Source: Azospirillum brasilense (lineage in GTDB: Bacteria > Pseudomonadota > Alphaproteobacteria > Azospirillales > Azospirillaceae). Taken from it: a DNA stretch of 64,000 bases. Each line of letters opens with the position of its first letter. The stretch's first letter is position 1. The notes beneath the pieces are model-generated. The model searched no databases and was not told the origin of the DNA. It saw only the letters and a list, made by a program, of their open reading frames with translations. The position numbers and the translations under genes are program-made. The stretch lies in assembly GCF_005222205.1 (NCBI RefSeq), contig NZ_CP032348.1, positions 1 to 64,000 of the forward strand, in the 5' to 3' direction. This document shows, in pieces, positions 45,496 through 56,632 of this stretch.

Positions 45496-46458
45496 ATGTC
45501 GAAGCTGCCGGATTTCGAGGGCTTGGCGATGTTCGCCAAGGTGGTGGAAGAGCGCTCCTTCGCCGGTGCGGCCCGCGCCATGGGCGTGTCGGTCGCCACG
45601 GTGTCGAGGGCGGTCGGCCGGCTGGAGGAGCGGTTGGGCGGACGGCTGTTCAACCGCACCTCGCGCCGGCTGGCCTTGACCGATTTCGGCCATTCCCTGG
45701 CCGAGCGCGCGATGCGCCTTTACGACGAGGCGGAGGCGGCCGAGAACGCGGCGCGCGAACTGTCCAGCCGCCCGCGCGGGCTGATCCGGCTGGCGGTGCC
45801 GATGTCGTTCGGGCTGCGCTGGGTGGCGCCCCTGCTGCCGGATTTCTTCCGCCTCTATCCGGAGATTTCCATCGACCTGCATCTGAGCGACGCCACCGTC
45901 GATCTGGTGGGGGAGGGCTTCGACGCCGCGCTGCGGATCGCCGTGCTGCCGGACAGCTCGCTGGTGGCGCGGCGGCTGTGCCCCATCGCCCCCGTCGTCC
46001 TTGCCGCCCCCGGCTACATCGCCCGCCACGGCTTGCCCCGGCATCCCCGCGACCTGAAGAACCACCATTGCCTGGGCTACGCCTACCGGCGGCGGCAGGA
46101 CATCTGGCACTTCAGCAACGGCGCCGGCGAGGAGGAGAGCGTGACGCCGTCCGGCCCGCTGCGCGTCACCAACGCCGACGCCCTGATCCCGATGCTGCTG
46201 GAGGGGCTGGCGATCGCCGAACTGCCGGAGTTCATGGCCGCGGAGCATCTGGCGGACGGGCGGCTGACCGCCATCCTGACCGCCTGGTCACTGCCCAAGG
46301 GCGGACTCTACTTCGTCACGCCGTCGGCCCGCACGCGCCCGGCGAAGGTCGGGGTGCTGGCCGACTTCCTGGTCGAACGCCTGTCGGAGCCGGCATGGCG
46401 GCGATCCGACAGCCCGGGCAAGGACCAACACGCCCCGGTTATGGTTAACGGTACATAA
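45496..46458 (+). CDS. LysR-family transcriptional regulator
   Basis: The protein has 320 residues. The helix-turn-helix is [20 protein letters not shown] and [20 protein letters not shown]. The effector domain opens [20 protein letters not shown], the CrgA/DmlR-like subgroup. ATG 45496 follows AGGA six bases away; a TTG at 45490 is weaker. It is divergent from the SDR gene with 103 bases between them, including GATGCGCATC at 45446-45455. Control of the SDR gene is the likely role. Confidence 0.85.
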   Translation: MSKLPDFEGLAMFAKVVEERSFAGAARAMGVSVATVSRAVGRLEERLGGRLFNRTSRRLALTDFGHSLAERAMRLYDEAEAAENAARELSSRPRGLIRLAVPMSFGLRWVAPLLPDFFRLYPEISIDLHLSDATVDLVGEGFDAALRIAVLPDSSLVARRLCPIAPVVLAAPGYIARHGLPRHPRDLKNHHCLGYAYRRRQDIWHFSNGAGEEESVTPSGPLRVTNADALIPMLLEGLAIAELPEFMAAEHLADGRLTAILTAWSLPKGGLYFVTPSARTRPAKVGVLADFLVERLSEPAWRRSDSPGKDQHAPVMVNGT

Positions 46459-46514
46459 ACCAATTCACGGCTAATTTCGAAGCATCGCCGCTCCGATCCC
46501 GAGAGATTGCCGCC

Positions 46515-47720
46515 GTGAAGCTGCGCCTCGTCACCGCCGCCGCCCTTTGCGCCTTCCTCGCGATCCCGGGGGGCATGACCACCGGACGGAGCGCGCAGGC
46601 CGCAGGCGACACCACACCCTACGGCCACAGCACCGAGGCGGAGGAGGTCGACCGCTTCGTCCGGGCGCTGCGCACCATCCGCAGCCAGTATGTCGAGCCG
46701 CTGACCGACCACGAACTGGTGGACATCGCCATCAAGGCGATGGCCGGGCGGGACCGCTATTCCGCCTATCTCGACGACGGCGAATACCGGCAGTTGCAGG
46801 CGTCGAACGACGGCGCCTTCGCCGGGCTGGGCATCCGCTACGAGGCCCACGGCACCCGCGTCCGCATCGCTGAGACCGTTCCCGAGTCCCCCGCCGAGGC
46901 CGCCGGTCTGCGCTCCGGCGACGTCATCCTGGCGGTGGACCAGCAGCCGGTGGGCGGGGCGGAGCTGGCGACCGTCAAGCAGATGCTGAGCGGGCCGGAA
47001 GGGGCGGCGGTGTCGCTGACCGTCCTGCGCGCCGGCACGCCCGACCCCTTCGAGGTCAGCGTGGTCCGCGGCAAGCTGCGCATCCCCTCGGTCCGGCTGG
47101 CCGCCGTCGGGACGGTGGGCTACATCCGCATCGCCCGTTTCGACCGCCAGACCGCCACTGGGGTCAGCACGGCCATCCGGTCGCTGCGCGAGCGGATCGG
47201 GCCGGACATCGGCGGCTTCGTCATCGACCTGCGCGACAACCCCGGCGGGCTGGTGCAGGCGAGCGTCCGCGTCGCCGACGCCTTCCTCGACAAGGGAACC
47301 ATCCTGACCGCCCGCGGCCCCGGGCGCGGGGCGGACAAGACCTACACCGCCACCCCCGGCGACGAGACGGACGGTTTGCCGCTGGTGGTGCTGGTCAACG
47401 CGAAGTCGGCCTCCGCCGCGGAGATCCTGACCGGGGCGCTGAAGGACCACCGGCGCGCCACGGTGATCGGCACGACGACCTTCGGCAAGGGGATCATCCA
47501 GAGCGTCATTCCCTTCGACAGCGGGGCGCTGAAGCTGACCACGGCGCGCTACTACACCCCGTCGGGCCAGTCAATCCACCAGATCGGCATCCAGCCCGAC
47601 GAGACCATCGCGGAGCCGGCCGCGGAGGACGGGCAATCCGCCCTGCCGCCCAACGGCATTCCCAACGCGGCCAACGATCAGGCCTTCGCCCGCGCACTGT
47701 CCATTCTCCGGTCCCGCTGA
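46515..47720 (+). CDS. ctpA: S41-family carboxy-terminal processing protease
   Basis: The protein has 401 residues with a signal peptide (cleavage near residue 29, GRSAQA). The PDZ domain includes GLGIRYEAHGTRVRIAETVP and GLRSGDVILAVDQQPV. The S41 catalytic part has IDLRDNPGG, the nucleophile serine in NAKSASAAEIL and the general-base lysine in TFGKGIIQ. It acts in the periplasm, trimming C-termini of envelope proteins. It starts with GTG 46515. It is shorter than Prc and matches the CtpA class. Confidence 0.9.
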   Translation: MKLRLVTAAALCAFLAIPGGMTTGRSAQAAGDTTPYGHSTEAEEVDRFVRALRTIRSQYVEPLTDHELVDIAIKAMAGRDRYSAYLDDGEYRQLQASNDGAFAGLGIRYEAHGTRVRIAETVPESPAEAAGLRSGDVILAVDQQPVGGAELATVKQMLSGPEGAAVSLTVLRAGTPDPFEVSVVRGKLRIPSVRLAAVGTVGYIRIARFDRQTATGVSTAIRSLRERIGPDIGGFVIDLRDNPGGLVQASVRVADAFLDKGTILTARGPGRGADKTYTATPGDETDGLPLVVLVNAKSASAAEILTGALKDHRRATVIGTTTFGKGIIQSVIPFDSGALKLTTARYYTPSGQSIHQIGIQPDETIAEPAAEDGQSALPPNGIPNAANDQAFARALSILRSR

Positions 47721-47754
47721 CTGGGGTCCCGCCGCTTGGGATTCTGCTGGCGGA

Positions 47755-47928
47755 TCAGAAGATCACCTCGCCGGCCAGCAGGGCGAGCACGAGGAACACC
47801 AGGAAGATGATCAGCGCGATCCCGAAGAGGATCTTCGCGACACCCGCGGTGGCCGACGACACGTTGGTGAAGCCGAGCGCGCCGGCGACCAGAGACACCA
47901 CGAAAAAGATCAACGCCCATTTCAGCAT
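47755..47928 (-). CDS. DUF1328 small membrane protein (YtjA-like)
   Basis: The protein has 57 residues with two membrane helices ([20 protein letters not shown] and [20 protein letters not shown]) matching the DUF1328/YtjA family of unknown function. The start at 47928 follows an AGGAGC-type site; the longer frame to 47964 has no such site. It is often induced by stress in relatives. Confidence 0.85.
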   Translation of the reverse strand: MLKWALIFFVVSLVAGALGFTNVSSATAGVAKILFGIALIIFLVFLVLALLAGEVIF

Positions 47929-48075
47929 GGACCGCTCCTGCGCGTTCTGAAACCCAGCCGGCAAGCCCGGCAGGGTAGGAACCTCGCGGACCGCCGCGGG
48001 TTCCAGAGCCCGCCGGTCCGCCCCTCCCTATTCGTCAGGGTCCGGAATTCCGCAGGATGGCCGTTCCGTAGCGGG

Positions 48076-48390
48076 TTACCACCCGGTGCCGGAGCGGTTC
48101 GGCAAGGATTGACGGGTCATGCCCTGGTCCATCCCGGACTCGTTGGGCGACCGCGTGCGGCTTTGCGGCTCGCTCACGCCGGAGCCGCTGTAGGGGCCGG
48201 GGCTGGAACTGGTCCCGTTCGGGTTGACGTTCGGCTCGTCCACGCCCTGGCTGCCGGACATGCCGCCGCCGGTGAGGCCGCTTCCGGAGCCGCCGCTGTT
48301 CATCCCGCTGCTGCCCGTTCCGCTGCCGTCCATGCCCGAACAGGCGGCCAGAAGCATCGCGGCCGACGCCGCGATCATCAGATTGCGCAT
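48076..48390 (-). CDS. Small Gly/Ser-rich lipoprotein
   Basis: The protein has 104 residues with a lipoprotein signal MRNLMIAASAAMLLAACSG, where LAAC is the lipobox and Cys17 the lipidated residue. The rest is low-complexity Gly, Ser, Met, Asn and Pro (GMDGSGTGSSGMNSGG). No domain recognised. It belongs to the envelope by prediction. Confidence 0.65.
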   Translation of the reverse strand: MRNLMIAASAAMLLAACSGMDGSGTGSSGMNSGGSGSGLTGGGMSGSQGVDEPNVNPNGTSSSPGPYSGSGVSEPQSRTRSPNESGMDQGMTRQSLPNRSGTGW

Positions 48391-48491
48391 GTCGCACTCC
48401 CTACGCTGATGTCTTGAAGGTACAGCCCTTCTCAACTGGCACCCGCCCGGGAGGGTTCCGATTCTTGGGGGTCCCTGCGGCAACGGGCGTT

Positions 48492-48917
48492 TCAGCGTCC
48501 GGCCGCCTGACGGCGCAGCGCCTTCAGTTCGTCGAACCGGGCGCTGACGTCGCGCATGACCGCCGCCATGCCCAGCATCGTCCCGTCCGCGTCCTTCAGC
48601 GGCACGATGGTGAACTCCACCGAGATGCGGGTTCCGTCCTTGCGCGTCGCCGGCACCGACAGCAGGTCGCCGCTGCCGTAACGGCTCTCCCCCGTCTTCA
48701 TCACCTGGTCGTAGCCGTCCCAATGGCGTTGGCGCTGACGGTCCGGAATGATGATGTCCAAGGACTGGCCGAGCGCCTCGTCGGCGGTGAAGCCGAACAC
48801 GCGCTCCGCCCCCGCGTTCCAGAAGCGGATGATGCCCTCGCGGTCGGCATAGGCGATGGCCTCGGCCGGGCTGTTCAGCAGCGCCAGCCCCAGCCGTTGC
48901 AGGTCGTTCTCGGTCAT
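48492..48917 (-). CDS. Single PAS-domain protein
   Basis: The protein has 141 residues and consists of one PAS domain with its PAC extension: IAYADREGIIRFWNAGAERV, FGFTADEALGQSLDIIIPDR, TRKDGTRISVEFTIVPLKDA. There is no output domain, so it may sense a ligand or flavin/heme and act on a partner. A GGGGGAAC site precedes the start. It follows the SoxR-box reductase gene by 28 bases on the same strand and probably shares its transcript. Confidence 0.82.
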   Translation of the reverse strand: MTENDLQRLGLALLNSPAEAIAYADREGIIRFWNAGAERVFGFTADEALGQSLDIIIPDRQRQRHWDGYDQVMKTGESRYGSGDLLSVPATRKDGTRISVEFTIVPLKDADGTMLGMAAVMRDVSARFDELKALRRQAAGR

Positions 48918-48945
48918 AGGTTCCCCCCTCGTCCCTGTGTTGCGG

Positions 48946-49929
48946 TCAAATGTCCAGAACCAGGCGTGCGCTGCGGGCGCGCGACACGCAGATCATCATC
49001 GTCTTCCCGGCGGCGCGCTCGGCGTCGGACAGGACGCTGTCGCGATGGTCCGGCTCCCCCTCCAGCACCGCCGTCTCGCAGGTGCCGCAGATGCCCTGCT
49101 CGCACGACGAGGCGACGGAAACGCCCGCGGCGTCGAGCGCCTCCAGCACGCTGGTCCCTTCGTTGACCGTGACGGTCACGCCGGAGCGGGCGCAGACGAC
49201 CTCGAAGCGGTCGTCCGGCGCCGCGTCACGCCCCGCGTCCGAGCGCGGCGCGAACCATTCGAAGCGCACGTCCTGCGACGGCCGCGCGGCGCTTGCAACC
49301 GCGTCCATCAAGCGCTGCGGGCCGCAGCAATAAATCAGCGCATCGTCGGGCGTCGCCGTGAGCAGGTCGTCCACCGCCAGCCGCCGGCCTTCATCCGCGG
49401 CGTGGAGCACCACCTCGCCGTTGCCCAATTCGCGAAGCTCGGCGAGGAACGGTGCCTCGGCCGCGCTGCGCACGCAGTAATGCAGGACCCAGTCGGTCCC
49501 GCGCCGCGCCGCCTCGCGGATCATCGGCAGCAGGGGCGTGATGCCGATGCCCCCGGCGATGAACACATAGCGCGGGGCGGCGTCGAAGCGGAAACTGTTG
49601 CGGGGCGGCGCGATGGCGACGGCGGTGCCGAGCCGCAAGTCCCCGTGGATGAAGCGCGATCCCCGCCCGCCCGGCAAATTCAGCACGGCGATCCGGTAGG
49701 CGGAGCGGTCCGCCGGGTCGCCGCACAGCGAGTAGGAGCGCACCGCCCCGTCCGGCAGATGCACGTCGATGTGCGCGCCCGGCTCGTAGGGCGGCAAGTC
49801 CTCGCCGTCCGGATCGCGCAGTTCCACCAGCAGCACCTGCGGTGCGACCCGCTCCATATGATGGACGCGCATCGACCGCGTTGCTGCCGGCGGCCGTTGC
49901 GCATTCTCCCTGAGACCGGTTGTCGTCAT
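48946..49929 (-). CDS. Phthalate-dioxygenase-reductase-like flavoprotein (FMN, NAD, 2Fe-2S)
   Basis: The protein has 327 residues with class IA layout: FMN domain (YEPGAHIDVHLPDGAVRSYS), NAD domain (IAGGIGITPLLPMIREA, CCGPQRLMDAV) and a C-terminal plant-type 2Fe-2S domain (SSCEQGICGTCETAVLEG with the later Cys in MMICVSRA). Such reductases pass electrons from NAD(P)H to an oxygenase or demethylase, but no oxygenase gene is next to it. Its promoter carries a perfect SoxR box, so it probably responds to redox-active compounds and may act on them directly. The PAS gene follows. Confidence 0.87.
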   Translation of the reverse strand: MTTTGLRENAQRPPAATRSMRVHHMERVAPQVLLVELRDPDGEDLPPYEPGAHIDVHLPDGAVRSYSLCGDPADRSAYRIAVLNLPGGRGSRFIHGDLRLGTAVAIAPPRNSFRFDAAPRYVFIAGGIGITPLLPMIREAARRGTDWVLHYCVRSAAEAPFLAELRELGNGEVVLHAADEGRRLAVDDLLTATPDDALIYCCGPQRLMDAVASAARPSQDVRFEWFAPRSDAGRDAAPDDRFEVVCARSGVTVTVNEGTSVLEALDAAGVSVASSCEQGICGTCETAVLEGEPDHRDSVLSDAERAAGKTMMICVSRARSARLVLDI

Positions 49930-50001
49930 TCCTTCGCCCGCCCCGGTGGTTGTTCCATCTGCACCCGGCCTGCGTCCGGACGTCCGTCGGTGCGGCGCGT
50001 C

Positions 50002-50015
50002 TCTGGCATGCCAGA
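50002..50015. promoter_or_regulatory. Palindrome TCTGGCATGCCAGA
   Basis: A perfect 14-bp palindrome lies between the divergent reductase and pyruvate-oxidase-like genes, downstream of the predicted reductase promoter. It may be a second regulator site. No family was recognised. Confidence 0.45.
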
Positions 50016-50027
50016 TACAATAAAGCC

Positions 50028-50058
50028 ACTCTAAAACCTCAAGTTAACTTGAGGTCAA
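50028..50058 (-). promoter_or_regulatory. SoxR-controlled promoter of the flavoreductase gene
   Basis: CCTCAAGTTAACTTGAGG (50037-50054) is the canonical SoxR box, identical to the one known at E. coli soxS. Read leftward it lies between a -35 TTGACC (50053-50058) and a -10 TAGAGT (50028-50033) separated by 19 bases, the stretched spacing that SoxR promoters need. The promoter points to the reductase gene starting at 49929. No soxR gene is in the window. Confidence 0.85.
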
Positions 50059-50160
50059 GGGCTAAGAACGTCTTGCCGTTCGGGGAACCGTCCCGGCTCC
50101 GCTCGGTTGCCGAGGGGGTAAAGCGACTTCATCACGACCGTTTGCGACGGAGACTCCCGC

Positions 50161-51915
50161 ATGGCGAGCACGGCTTCCGACATTCTGGTGGATGTCCTGG
50201 TGGATTGGGGTGTGGACACGATCTTCGGCATGCCCGGCGACGGCATCAACGGTATCGTCGAGGCGCTGCGCCGCCGCCAGGACGAGATCCGCTTCATCCA
50301 GGTCCGTCACGAGGAGGCGGCGGCCTTCGCCGCCTGCGGCTACGCCAAGTTCACCGGGCGGCTGGGCGTGTGCATCGCCACCTCCGGCCCCGGCGGGCTG
50401 CATCTGCTGAACGGTCTCTACGACGCCAAGCTCGACCACCAGCCGGTGCTGGCGATCACCGGGCTGCAGTACCACGACCTCGTCGGCACCTACACCCAGC
50501 AGGACGTGGAGCTGGACAAGGTGTTCCAGGACGTCGCGCTCTACAACCAGCGCATCATGGGGGCGGCGCATGTCCGCAACATCGCCAATCTGGCCTGCCG
50601 CACCGCGCTCGCCCACCGCGGCGTGTCGCACATCACCATCCCCGTCGATCTGCAGGAGCAGGGCATCGGTGCCGACATGCGGGCGCCGCGCAACGTGAAG
50701 GGCCACAACACCGCCCTGTTCGCCCCCCAGCTTCCCGTCCCGTCGGAGGCGCAGACCCGCCGCGCCGTGGAGATCCTCGACGCCGGCAAGCGCGTCGTCA
50801 TCCTGGCCGGCCAGGGCGCGCTGAAGGCGACTGACCAGCTCGAACGGCTGGCCGACAAGCTGGGGGCGGTGATCGTCAAGGCGCTGCTGGGCAAGGCCGC
50901 GGTGCCGGACGACAGCCCCTTCACCACCGGACAGGTCGGGCTGCTCGGCACCGCCCCCTCGCAGGAGGCGCTGGAGACCTGCGACACGCTGCTGATCGCC
51001 GGCTCGACCTTCCCCTACATCGAGTATTACCCGAAGCCGGGGCAGGCCCGCGCCATCCAGATCGACATCGACGCGGCGCGCATCGGCCTGCGCTATCCGG
51101 TGGAAGCCGGGCTGGTCGGCGATTGCGGGCTGGCGCTGGACATCCTGACCGAGCGGGTGCGGCGGCACGAGGACCGTTCCTTCCTGAAGACGGCGCAGGC
51201 GGGCAAGGCGGAGTGGATGAGGCTGATGGAGGAGCGCGGCACCCGCCCCGACCTGCCGATGAAGCCGCAGGTCGTCGCCTGGGAGCTGGGCAAGCGCCTG
51301 TCCGACACGGCCATCGTCGCCTGCGACAGCGGCACCATCGCCACTTGGTGGGCGCGGCAGATTCCGGCGCGGTGCGGCCAGATGCACTCCCTGTCCGGCA
51401 ACCTCGCCACCATGGCGCCGGGCGTCCCCTACGCCATCGCGGCGCAGCTCGCCCATCCCGGACGGCAGGTGGTCGCCTATGTCGGGGACGGCGGTTTTTC
51501 CATGCTGATGGCCGACTTCGCCACGGCGGTGAAGTACAAGCTGCCGATCAAGGTCATCATCAACAACAACAATTCGCTCGGCCAGATCAAGTGGGAGCAG
51601 ATCGCCATGCTGGGCAACCCCGAGTATGTCTGCGACCTCCAGCCCATCGACTTCGCCAAGGTGGCGGAGGCCTGCGGCGGCAAAGGCTTCACCGTCACCG
51701 ACCCGAAGGAGTGCGGCGCCGTACTGGACGCCGCACTCGCCCACCCCGGACCGGTGGTGGTGGATTGCCTCGTCGATACCAACGAGCCGCCGATGCCGCC
51801 GAAGGTCCAGGCCAAGCAGGCCCTGCACTTCACCGAGGCGCTGGCCCGCGGCACCCCCGACGCCCTGAAGATCGCCGCCACCGTCTTCAAGGGCCGCGCC
51901 CGCGAGGTGATCTGA
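50161..51915 (+). CDS. Pyruvate-oxidase/dehydrogenase-like thiamine-diphosphate enzyme
   Basis: The protein has 584 residues in the PoxB-like group: GVDTIFGMPGDGINGIVEAL, activating Glu in FIQVRHEEAAAFAACGYAKF, and cofactor motif VAYVGDGGFSMLMADFATAV through INNNNSLGQIKWEQ. Relatives decarboxylate pyruvate to acetate, passing electrons to quinone through FAD. The C-terminus lacks an obvious PoxB-type membrane-binding tail, so the electron acceptor is uncertain. A GGAG site precedes ATG 50161. It is divergent from the SoxR-box reductase. Other 2-oxo acids are possible substrates. Confidence 0.78.
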   Translation: MASTASDILVDVLVDWGVDTIFGMPGDGINGIVEALRRRQDEIRFIQVRHEEAAAFAACGYAKFTGRLGVCIATSGPGGLHLLNGLYDAKLDHQPVLAITGLQYHDLVGTYTQQDVELDKVFQDVALYNQRIMGAAHVRNIANLACRTALAHRGVSHITIPVDLQEQGIGADMRAPRNVKGHNTALFAPQLPVPSEAQTRRAVEILDAGKRVVILAGQGALKATDQLERLADKLGAVIVKALLGKAAVPDDSPFTTGQVGLLGTAPSQEALETCDTLLIAGSTFPYIEYYPKPGQARAIQIDIDAARIGLRYPVEAGLVGDCGLALDILTERVRRHEDRSFLKTAQAGKAEWMRLMEERGTRPDLPMKPQVVAWELGKRLSDTAIVACDSGTIATWWARQIPARCGQMHSLSGNLATMAPGVPYAIAAQLAHPGRQVVAYVGDGGFSMLMADFATAVKYKLPIKVIINNNNSLGQIKWEQIAMLGNPEYVCDLQPIDFAKVAEACGGKGFTVTDPKECGAVLDAALAHPGPVVVDCLVDTNEPPMPPKVQAKQALHFTEALARGTPDALKIAATVFKGRAREVI

Positions 51916-51945
51916 GACGCGGCCCGTTGGGCGTGGGGCGCCCGC

Positions 51946-53073
51946 TCAGGCGGCGCGCCCCACGCCCTGCTGCGATCCCTGCTGGGGGGCCGCGTCGGTC
52001 ATCGCGTAGTTGCGCCCAAAGCGGTTGGCGATGAAGTCGGCGTAGCGCACCTCCTCCTGCTTCACGAAGCCCCGCTGCGGCAGCGTGCCGTCGGCCAGCA
52101 GGTCGAGCACGGCGCACATCCCCGACGCGGTGGTAATCTGGATGCCGTTGTAGAAGGTGCCGCCGATCTCCCGCCCGTAGATCTTGTTGGCGTAGGTCTC
52201 CTGGAGTAGCCGACCCCGCTTCGTCCCGGTCACCGTCACGAAGATCAGCACGACGTCCTGCAGGGTCGCCGGGATCGAGTGCTCCAGGATGTCCTTTAGC
52301 AACTCCCGCCGGCTGCCCAGCCGCAGGTCGTGCAGCAGCGCCTTCATCAGGTCGCGGTGCCCCGGATAGCGGACGGAGCGGTAGTTGAGCGTCCGCACCT
52401 TGCCCGCCAGCGTCTCGCACAGCGTGCCCAGCCCGCCCGAGGTGTTGAACGCCTCGTACAGCACGCCGTCGAGGGAGAACTCCTCGCGCTCCTCCAGCGG
52501 CGGGACGGAGACGAGGCGGCCTTCGACGATGGCCTCGCAGGGCTCCAGATACTCGTTGATGACGCCCTCGGTGCTCCAGGTCAGATTGTAGTTCAGGGCG
52601 TTGGACGGGTATTTCGGCAGGGCGCCGACGCGCATCCGCACCGTGTCCAGCGTGTCGAAGCGCGAGGCCACGTCGTTGGCGACGATGGAGATGAAGCCCG
52701 GCGCCAGCCCGCACTGCGGGATGAAGGCGCACGGCGCGCCGTCGGCCAGTTCCTTGACGCGCCGCGTGCTCGCCACGTCCTCCGTCAGGTCGAGGTAATG
52801 GGTGCCGGCGGCCCGCGCCGCCTCCGCCACGCCGACCGTCAGGTGATAGGGCAGCGCGCTCAGCACCGCGAACTTGCCGCGCATCGCCTCGGCGAGGTCG
52901 GCGGGGTCGGCGGCGTCCACCACGCGCGTCTTCATGCGCGGGTGGGCGGGCAGCCGCTCCAGCGCGTCCGCCGAACGGTCGGCGACGGTCACCCGGTAAT
53001 CGCCTGTGGCCTTCAGGAAGTCGCCGATGGTCTCGCCGATCTTGCCGCCGCCCATCAGAAGAATGTCGCGCAT
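51946..53073 (-). CDS. Saccharopine-dehydrogenase-family protein, probable lysine 6-dehydrogenase
   Basis: The protein has 375 residues. The Rossmann start ILLMGGGKIGETIGDFLKAT is followed by YHLTVGVAEAARAAGTHYLD, IPQCGLAPGFISIVANDVAS and the family-typical YPGHRDLMKALL. Length and sequence fit lysine 6-dehydrogenases of alphaproteobacteria, which oxidise L-lysine to the 2-aminoadipate semialdehyde. A divergent Lrp-type regulator with a 7-bp dyad between them supports an amino-acid role. The matching ALDH7 enzyme lies at 39,532-41,034. Saccharopine dehydrogenase proper is the alternative. Confidence 0.72.
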   Translation of the reverse strand: MRDILLMGGGKIGETIGDFLKATGDYRVTVADRSADALERLPAHPRMKTRVVDAADPADLAEAMRGKFAVLSALPYHLTVGVAEAARAAGTHYLDLTEDVASTRRVKELADGAPCAFIPQCGLAPGFISIVANDVASRFDTLDTVRMRVGALPKYPSNALNYNLTWSTEGVINEYLEPCEAIVEGRLVSVPPLEEREEFSLDGVLYEAFNTSGGLGTLCETLAGKVRTLNYRSVRYPGHRDLMKALLHDLRLGSRRELLKDILEHSIPATLQDVVLIFVTVTGTKRGRLLQETYANKIYGREIGGTFYNGIQITTASGMCAVLDLLADGTLPQRGFVKQEEVRYADFIANRFGRNYAMTDAAPQQGSQQGVGRAA

Positions 53074-53099
53074 CGTCCCGTACCCCCAGCTTCGTTGGT

Positions 53100-53118
53100 T
53101 TGCGTCGTTATGACGCAA
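53100..53118. promoter_or_regulatory. Dyad TTGCGTC-GTTAT-GACGCAA, probable Lrp-type operator
   Basis: A perfect 7-bp inverted repeat with a 5-nt spacer lies between the divergent dehydrogenase and Lrp genes, 27 bases from the dehydrogenase start. Position and symmetry suit control of both genes. Confidence 0.6.
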
Positions 53119-53205
53119 TCTTGACCGGACGGCCTGTCGATGTGCAGGGTGCAGGGTGACGAAACGCCCGAAATTGGTCGGCGGATTGACGGAAAGGCCG
53201 GCGAT

Positions 53206-53634
53206 ATGATGGACGAGCTGGATCAGCACCTTCTCGACGCGCTTCAGGACAACGCGCGGGAGCCCACCGCCGCGCTGGCCCGCCGCCTGCGCGTGTCGCG
53301 CAGCACGGTGCAGAGCCGCATCCAGCGGCTGGAGGAGCGCGGGGTGATCGCCGGCTACACGGTGCGGCTGTCGGACGAGACGGCGCGCCGGATGATCCGC
53401 GCCCACGTCTCCATCAACCTGTCGCCCAAGCTGACCGCCGCCGTGGTCCAGGCGCTGAAGCGGATTCCGGAGGTGCGGGCGCTTCACGCCATCAGCGGCG
53501 CGCACGACCTGATCGCCGTGGTGCGGACCGGAACGATGGAGGAGATGGACGCGCTGATCGACCGCATCGGCGCCATCGACGGCATCGAGCGGACGACCTC
53601 GTCGATCATCATGGCGACGAAGTTCGAGCGGTGA
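53206..53634 (+). CDS. Lrp/AsnC-family regulator
   Basis: The protein has 142 residues. The N-terminal helix-turn-helix is MMDELDQHLLDALQDNAREP and LRVSRSTVQSRIQRLEERGV, followed by a RAM domain (ISGAHDLIAVVRTGTMEEMD). GGAAAGG stands about eight bases before ATG 53206; an upstream in-frame start at 53140 has no site. It is divergent from the probable lysine 6-dehydrogenase and most likely controls it in response to lysine. Confidence 0.88.
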   Translation: MMDELDQHLLDALQDNAREPTAALARRLRVSRSTVQSRIQRLEERGVIAGYTVRLSDETARRMIRAHVSINLSPKLTAAVVQALKRIPEVRALHAISGAHDLIAVVRTGTMEEMDALIDRIGAIDGIERTTSSIIMATKFER

Positions 53635-53642
53635 AAAAGAAA

Positions 53643-53672
53643 AGCCCCTCTCCCCGGATGGGAAGAGGGGCT
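53643..53672. terminator. Terminator between convergent genes
   Basis: AGCCCCTCTCCC (from 53643) pairs with GGGAAGAGGGGCT (to 53672) with one bulge. It lies between the Lrp gene and the convergent iorB. Confidence 0.7.
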
Positions 53673-53691
53673 GTGTTCAACGTGACGACGC

Positions 53692-55893
<2,202 letters not shown>

Positions 55894-55896
55894 GGC

Positions 55897-56355
55897 TCAG
55901 GCCCCCATCGCCTTGGCGGCGTCCTTGATGGCCGCGCGGATGCGCGGGTAGGTGGCACAGCGGCAGACGTTGCCGTCCATGGCCGCGTCGATGTCGTCGT
56001 CCGTGGGGTTGCGGTTGTCGGTCAGCAGGGCCACGGCGCTCATGATCTGGCCGGACTGGCAGTAGCCGCACTGCACCACGTCCAGCTTCTGCCACGCGGC
56101 CTGGACGGCCTGGGCGACCGTGCCGGACACGCCCTCGATCGTGGTGATCTTGGTGCCGGCGGCGGATTCCGCCGGGGTCTGGCAGGCGCGGATCGGCGTG
56201 CCGTCCATATGGACGGTGCAGGCGCCGCACTGGGCGATGCCGCAGCCGAACTTGGTGCCGGTCAGGTTCAATTCGTCCCGCAGGACCCACAGAAGCGGCA
56301 TGTCGCCGGGCACGTCGACGTCCCGGTCCTGCCCGTTGATGTTCAAACGAATCAT
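55897..56355 (-). CDS. iorA: 2Fe-2S subunit of the IorAB-type hydroxylase
   Basis: The protein has 152 residues with two 2Fe-2S centres: [15 protein letters not shown] with the later RACQTP, and CGYCQSGQI with [11 protein letters not shown]. This is the usual small subunit of xanthine-dehydrogenase-family enzymes. It lacks its own export signal and would travel with IorB. The start ATG at 56355 opens the typical [20 protein letters not shown] stretch. A LysR gene is divergent, 277 bases away. Confidence 0.88.
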   Translation of the reverse strand: MIRLNINGQDRDVDVPGDMPLLWVLRDELNLTGTKFGCGIAQCGACTVHMDGTPIRACQTPAESAAGTKITTIEGVSGTVAQAVQAAWQKLDVVQCGYCQSGQIMSAVALLTDNRNPTDDDIDAAMDGNVCRCATYPRIRAAIKDAAKAMGA

Positions 56356-56632
56356 CGGATGATCCCTGTCTCTCGACTCTGCCTGTCGGGTATTATGATG
56401 CGGGCCTTCGGCGGGCAATTCCTGCGTGAATCCCAGCTTCGAAAAGACCGTGTGCAGTGTGGTCCCATTCGGCGGGCGTGGCAAACATCCCAGTATGGGA
56501 GTTGGTCTTCCGCGGAAGCGCCGGCCCTATCCGTTCGTTCGGCCCGCAAACGTGACCACGATCATCCTAACCGCTTCGCTGCGAGCCGAATAGCCGGTAC
56601 AATCCGCTTGAGCTTATGAATTTGGTGCATGA

